Below the pieces are notes generated by a model that saw nothing but the letters and a program-made list of their open reading frames with translations, did no database searches and was not told the origin of the DNA. Source: Lichenicola sp964247725 (GTDB lineage: Bacteria > Pseudomonadota > Alphaproteobacteria > Acetobacterales > Acetobacteraceae). From it: 17,529 nt of DNA. Location of the stretch: assembly GCA_964247725.1 (NCBI GenBank), contig CAXTVM010000057.1:1-17529 (forward strand), given 5' to 3'. This document shows positions 14,485 through 17,529 of the stretch, piece by piece. The translations under genes and the position numbers were made by a program. Position 1 is the stretch's first letter; each line of letters begins with the position of its first letter.

Positions 14485-15050
14485 CGGCGGGCTCCGGACG
14501 GCAGGGTCGCGGCGGCCGAGCGCGCGATCGCCAGCGCCTCGGCCTCGCTCATCGCGGCGCCGACCGGCGGCGAGCGGACGAGATCCGCGGTCACCTGCAC
14601 CATCGGGATCAGCGCCAGCGCGGCCGCCACGTAATCGCCGATCCGGGTCGCGATCTGCCCGGTGAGCCTGCGGTCGATGCCCAGCACCAGGTTCAGCACC
14701 GTCTGCGCATCGGCCAGCAGCGAGGTCACCAGCGCCTGCAGCCGGGCCGTGTCGACCGTGACGGTCACCGAGCCGCCGGTCAGCGACTGGATCTCGGCCA
14801 TGATCGCCTGCGCCCCGACCAGCGCCGCCCGGGCGGCGACGTAGTCGGCGCCCAGGGCCACGATCACCGACGGCGCCGCCAGGATCGCCGACAGCGCCGA
14901 CAGCATCGCCTGCGTGTCGGTGACGAGCCTGGCGGTGTTGATGGCGACGGTGGTGGTGCCGGTGCCGCGCGTGACCGTACAGCCGGCGAGCAGGCTTGCC
15001 GAGCCGGCGGCGGACAACGACAGCAGGCGACGGCGGGACATCATCGGCAT
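14481..15050 (-). CDS. Hypothetical lipoprotein of the phage-like cluster
   Basis: This is a 189-residue protein starting MPMMSRRRLL, with a hydrophobic signal and lipobox SLLAGC24, so it is a probable lipoprotein. The mature part is Ala/Val/Leu/Thr-rich and looks helical, with repeated hydrophobic patterns (LVTDTQAMLSALSAI, LLADAQTVLNLVLGI). I do not recognise a defined family. GAGGAA at 15060-15065 precedes the first ATG by about 9 bp; ATGs at 15044 and 15041 are alternatives. It lies between the holin-like gene and the peptidase. In a lysis context it could be a spanin-type component, but nothing in the sequence proves that. There are 118 bp between it and the holin-like gene. Confidence 0.68.
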   Translation of the reverse strand: MPMMSRRRLLSLSAAGSASLLAGCTVTRGTGTTTVAINTARLVTDTQAMLSALSAILAAPSVIVALGADYVAARAALVGAQAIMAEIQSLTGGSVTVTVDTARLQALVTSLLADAQTVLNLVLGIDRRLTGQIATRIGDYVAAALALIPMVQVTADLVRSPPVGAAMSEAEALAIARSAAATLPSGARR

Positions 15051-15168
15051 GCTCGGGGGTTCCTCGAAGGCCAGGCGAGCCGGCGGCACGCGCTGCGCGT
15101 GGCCCTCGGCTGGCGGGTGGAAGGGGATGGGACTAGGCCGTGCCGCCGCGGTCTGGCGCCGGGCCCAA

Positions 15169-15546
15169 TCAGGCGTCGGGCGCCGCCGGCCGCGTCGACA
15201 GCAGCAGGTCGGTCGCCGCCTGCGCCGCCGCATCGGCCGCCCGTGCCAGGTCGGCCGGGCGGCGGGTCGCGGCGGCATGGGCGATGACGTTGGCGAGCTG
15301 CCGGGTCCGGATGGCGTCCGTGGTGTTGTCCGGCCAGAGCCGGGGCAGGCCGGCCGCCAGCAGCGTGGCGCCGATGCCCTCGGCGGCCGGGAACGGGTGC
15401 AGCCAGGCCAGCATCGCGCCGCCGGCCAGCAGGCTCAGCCCCTGCTGCGTGCCGGGCTGCTTCGACCAGTCGAAGATCCGACGGGCAGGGGTGCGCTCCG
15501 GCAGCTCCGGCAGCGGCGCCGGCCCAGCGGCGATCGTGGCGCTCAC
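15169..15546 (-). CDS. Holin-like small membrane protein
   Basis: This is a 125-residue protein. Proline-rich N-terminal 30 residues are followed by two short hydrophobic stretches (GLSLLAGGAMLAWLHPF, about 37-53, and IGATLLAAGLPRLW, about 58-71), then a polar, alanine-rich helix to the C-terminus. Size and position directly after a cell-wall hydrolase gene fit a holin or other lysis accessory protein. No holin family is recognised with certainty, so this call is from context. Its GTG start at 15546 overlaps the TGA of the hydrolase gene as GTGA. Confidence 0.58.
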   Translation of the reverse strand: MSATIAAGPAPLPELPERTPARRIFDWSKQPGTQQGLSLLAGGAMLAWLHPFPAAEGIGATLLAAGLPRLWPDNTTDAIRTRQLANVIAHAAATRRPADLARAADAAAQAATDLLLSTRPAAPDA

Positions 15547-16100
15547 GCCACGGCATCCGGGCGCCGCGGCGACGACGCGAGCGGCGTCACGCCGAGCTGG
15601 ATCAGCTCGGCATCGTCGAGCGCGTCGGCGGCGGTCGCGGCCCCGGCCTGCACCGAGATGTTCGGCACGCCCGGAACCGGCGGCGCATGCTGGCGCCGGA
15701 CGCTCCAGAAGCTGTGCCAGCGATCGGCGTAGACGTGGTGCGCCGGCGGCGCCGCCCAGCACGCCGGAGGCGCCATGCTGAGCGCGTAGTAGCTGTCGGC
15801 GCCGTTGGTGCGGACCGGCAGCGTGCCGGCCAGCGCCGCATCCGCGACCGCCAGCGCCAGCGCCCAGATCCGCGGGTCGGCCCCCGCCGCCGCCTCGATG
15901 CGATGGCGGTTGACGTCGGTCCAGCAGGAGAACTGCGCCGGCGCCAGGCAGACCTCGATCAGCGTCCGCGCCCAGCCGGCATGCCACCGCGTCAGCACGA
16001 CCGAGGTGACGTTCTCCATGCCGATGCGGCCGCCGCTGCTGCATTCGCCGTAGGCGTTCCCGGCGAGCACGAGCCGGGTCGAAGTCAGGTCGAAGACCAT
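15543..16100 (-). CDS. SleB-type cell-wall hydrolase (endolysin-like)
   Basis: This is a 185-residue protein with the cell-wall hydrolase SleB (PF07486-type) layout. The catalytic-type Glu lies in AYGECSS (E19), VTSVVLTRW follows where families have a conserved V..NR block, and QFSCWTD (56-62) is a hallmark motif. A WALALAVADAALAG helix, GADSYYALSMAPP and a closing HHVYADRW complete the domain (to about 133). The remaining 50 residues are a low-complexity tail. The family hydrolyses peptidoglycan glycan strands, and phages use it as endolysin. There is no signal peptide, which fits a holin-dependent endolysin. GGAG at 16108-16111 is 7 bp before the ATG. It is the first gene after the promoter candidate at 16172-16201. 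Confidence 0.78.
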   Translation of the reverse strand: MVFDLTSTRLVLAGNAYGECSSGGRIGMENVTSVVLTRWHAGWARTLIEVCLAPAQFSCWTDVNRHRIEAAAGADPRIWALALAVADAALAGTLPVRTNGADSYYALSMAPPACWAAPPAHHVYADRWHSFWSVRRQHAPPVPGVPNISVQAGAATAADALDDAELIQLGVTPLASSPRRPDAVA

Positions 16101-16131
16101 TCGGATGCTCCAAACGTGAAAAGTCCCGCCG

Positions 16132-16147
16132 GCTCTCCAGCGAGAGC
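16132..16147. promoter_or_regulatory. Perfect 6-bp leader hairpin upstream of the hydrolase gene
   Basis: GCTCTC-CAGC-GAGAGC forms a perfect inverted repeat 32 bp upstream of the hydrolase ATG. It lies between the candidate promoter and the ribosome binding site, so it would be in the 5' leader of the lysis transcript. It could be an operator or an mRNA-stabilising hairpin. Confidence 0.4.
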
Positions 16148-16171
16148 TGTAGCCTCACATATTGTTGCGTT

Positions 16172-16201
16172 ATCGTATTGATTATCCGATGTATCTATCA
16201 A
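16172..16201 (-). promoter_or_regulatory. Candidate sigma70-type promoter for the lysis-type cluster
   Basis: Reading the minus strand, TTGATA (16201-16196) and TACGAT (16177-16172) are separated by 18 bp, close to the sigma70 consensus. The stretch at about 16155-16205 is strikingly AT-rich compared with the surrounding GC-rich DNA. It faces the hydrolase gene, with a leader of about 70 bp. The rest of the gap 16206-16352 contains no gene I can support. Confidence 0.45.
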
Positions 16202-16334
16202 TCGCGTCAAGCCAAGACTCTTCGGATCTGGCCGGCAACGTCCGGTCGCAGACGATCGGCGACCGGACTCTGTTCGGGATATCTTCCGGATCCCGCTCGA
16301 CCGGCACCGGCTACTTCGGGATCCAGTTCCGTCC

Positions 16335-16386
16335 GACGCGTCGAACGCGTCTTCGATCGCCCGATCGGGGCGGGAGCGGCGATCGA
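16335..16386. terminator. Two tandem inverted repeats downstream of the tail-protein gene
   Basis: GACGCG-TCGAA-CGCGTC (16335-16351) and TCGATCGCC with its complement GGCGATCGA (16353-16361 and 16378-16386) lie just beyond the tail-protein stop on the minus strand. They could act as a terminator for that gene, but no T-run follows, so this is tentative. Confidence 0.3.
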
Positions 16387-16396
16387 GGCGCCGGAC

Positions 16397-17518
16397 CTAC
16401 TGGTGGACGCTCGCCGTCGTCGGATCGAGCACGTCGATCACCCGGTGATCGCCGGCGCCCGCCGTCGTCGTGGCGCCGCTCAACGATCGCAGCGTGACGC
16501 CCGCGGCCGCGTTGATCGTGATCGCGTTGGCGGTCTCCTGATAGACGTCGATCCTGCACTTGGGAGCAAGCCCGTAGGGCACCGTGTAGCTGTGCGCGGC
16601 CGTCGCCCCGAGATCCCGAACCCAGGTATCGCAGTCCGCCTGCGTGAACGTGTACGCCGACGGCTGCAGGTTCACCGACGGCTTCGACTGGATGTCGATC
16701 TGGACGTAGGTGGGCGACACCACGGTATAGCCGGTCGTGGCCGTGAAGCTGGCACCCGTCGCTCCCGCCGGCAGGCTGTAGGTGAAGCCGTAATGGTAGC
16801 TATCCGACCCCGCCGGATAGTTGGTGATCGGGATGGTGGCGGGAACGACCGCCACCGTGGTGCCTGCGCCGTCCCACTCGACCACGCCCAGCCGCAGATC
16901 GCCCGGCGAGCCGGTGGCCGGAACCGTCAGGGTGGTCGTGCCCTGTGCTATCGGTGCGGCGGCGACCAGGGCCGACTGATAGTTCGCGACCTCCATCCCC
17001 TCGACGATCGCACCGTCGGCGAGGCCGCTCACGGTGTAGGTGATGCCGGACGGGCACTGCCATACCTTGTAGCTCTGGTTCGCGGCGACCGAGTAGCCCG
17101 TGAGACCCGACCCTGCCAGCACCGCGCACGATGCCGGCATGGTGGCGTTGGCGTCGTTCGATCCGCCCGCCATCGTCACGACGACCGTGTCGGCCGCCTG
17201 CACCGCGTTGGCGAAAGCGATCGTGGCGGAGGTTCCGCTGTCCGGATTGCGGGTGGCGGCCGTCTGCATCAGCTTGGCGACCGGTGCCGCCCCCCCGACA
17301 TAGTCGGGCGCCCAGTCGAAGCCGAGCAGGTTGCGAGGCCCCAGGGTGATGCGGGTCCAGCCCGCGATCGGCGGCGTGGTCGGGATCGCCGCGACCGGCG
17401 CATTGTTCCGCACGTAGTCGCCCGGGTAGGAGAAGACCGCAGCCGGCGCGGCAGGCGCCGCCTCGATCGGCGTCGAGAAGACCTGCCCGAAGTTCGCCTG
17501 GGTCGGGTCGCCGACCAT
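16397..17518 (-). CDS. Phage tail-fibre or virion appendage-like protein (start near window edge)
   Basis: This frame of at least 373 residues is rich in Thr, Ala, Gly, Val and Ser and is beta-strand-like throughout, with no membrane segment. The N-terminal part contains TRITLGPRNLLGFDW and DTVVVTMAGGSN. The C-terminal ~90 residues (YTFTQADCDTW, then KCRIDVYQETANAITINAAA, then GVTLRS) resemble the trimeric beta-rich modules that end phage tail fibres and neck proteins. The ATG at 17518 is the first in the window, but the frame is still open to the window edge, so the true start may lie outside. Taken with the lysis-type genes downstream, it supports a prophage. The precise structural role is not determinable from this sequence. 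Confidence 0.62.
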   Translation of the reverse strand: MVGDPTQANFGQVFSTPIEAAPAAPAAVFSYPGDYVRNNAPVAAIPTTPPIAGWTRITLGPRNLLGFDWAPDYVGGAAPVAKLMQTAATRNPDSGTSATIAFANAVQAADTVVVTMAGGSNDANATMPASCAVLAGSGLTGYSVAANQSYKVWQCPSGITYTVSGLADGAIVEGMEVANYQSALVAAAPIAQGTTTLTVPATGSPGDLRLGVVEWDGAGTTVAVVPATIPITNYPAGSDSYHYGFTYSLPAGATGASFTATTGYTVVSPTYVQIDIQSKPSVNLQPSAYTFTQADCDTWVRDLGATAAHSYTVPYGLAPKCRIDVYQETANAITINAAAGVTLRSLSGATTTAGAGDHRVIDVLDPTTASVHQ

Positions 17519-17529
17519 ACCGACGATGT

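Noticed and set aside
1..17529. tRNA, rRNA or CRISPR array
   Set aside because: No regularly spaced identical repeats with unique spacers, no tRNA T-loop/acceptor pattern and no rRNA-like sequence were seen on either strand. The tandem repeats present have only two units.

Overview
The window is very GC-rich DNA with typical alphaproteobacterial gene content. The uvrD-prmA-aminopeptidase order, an NAD-type isocitrate dehydrogenase and dispersed GC-rich hairpin repeats suggest a Rhodospirillales/Acetobacteraceae-like chromosome. This taxonomic guess is inference; no rRNA or tRNA gene is visible.

Positions 1-12,100 are a mostly housekeeping chromosomal block. A possible transposase tail lies at the left edge. 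A secreted S1/P1-type nuclease and a RadC protein follow on the minus strand. A HAD phosphatase (plus) then converges on a GFA-family zinc protein and a second RadC-like protein (both minus) that has lost its JAMM metal motif. Next, on the plus strand, come UvrD/PcrA helicase, PrmA (ribosomal protein L11 methyltransferase), a GNAT acetyltransferase fused in frame to an Xaa-Pro aminopeptidase, an NAD-type isocitrate dehydrogenase and a DUF3253 protein. A DoxX-like membrane protein (minus) and a small membrane protein (plus) end the block.

Three copies of one GC-rich repeat family, with matching terminal inverted repeats, sit upstream of each radC-type gene and at the GNAT/aminopeptidase junction. 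The third copy appears to have removed the GNAT stop codon and created the fusion.

Positions 12,155-12,957 hold what looks like a decayed PrsW-type intramembrane protease gene, with one frameshift and one in-frame TAG.

Positions 13,014-17,529 look like the lysis and tail end of a prophage, all on the minus strand. In transcription order they hold a tail-fibre-like protein, an AT-rich promoter and leader hairpin, a SleB-type cell-wall hydrolase, a holin-like small membrane protein, a lipoprotein, a papain-like cysteine peptidase and a second lipoprotein. Most of the lysis genes overlap by 4 bp. A 100-N gap between the last two is flanked by the same 55 bp on both sides, so it is probably a scaffolding artefact, and closing it restores a direct GTGA overlap.
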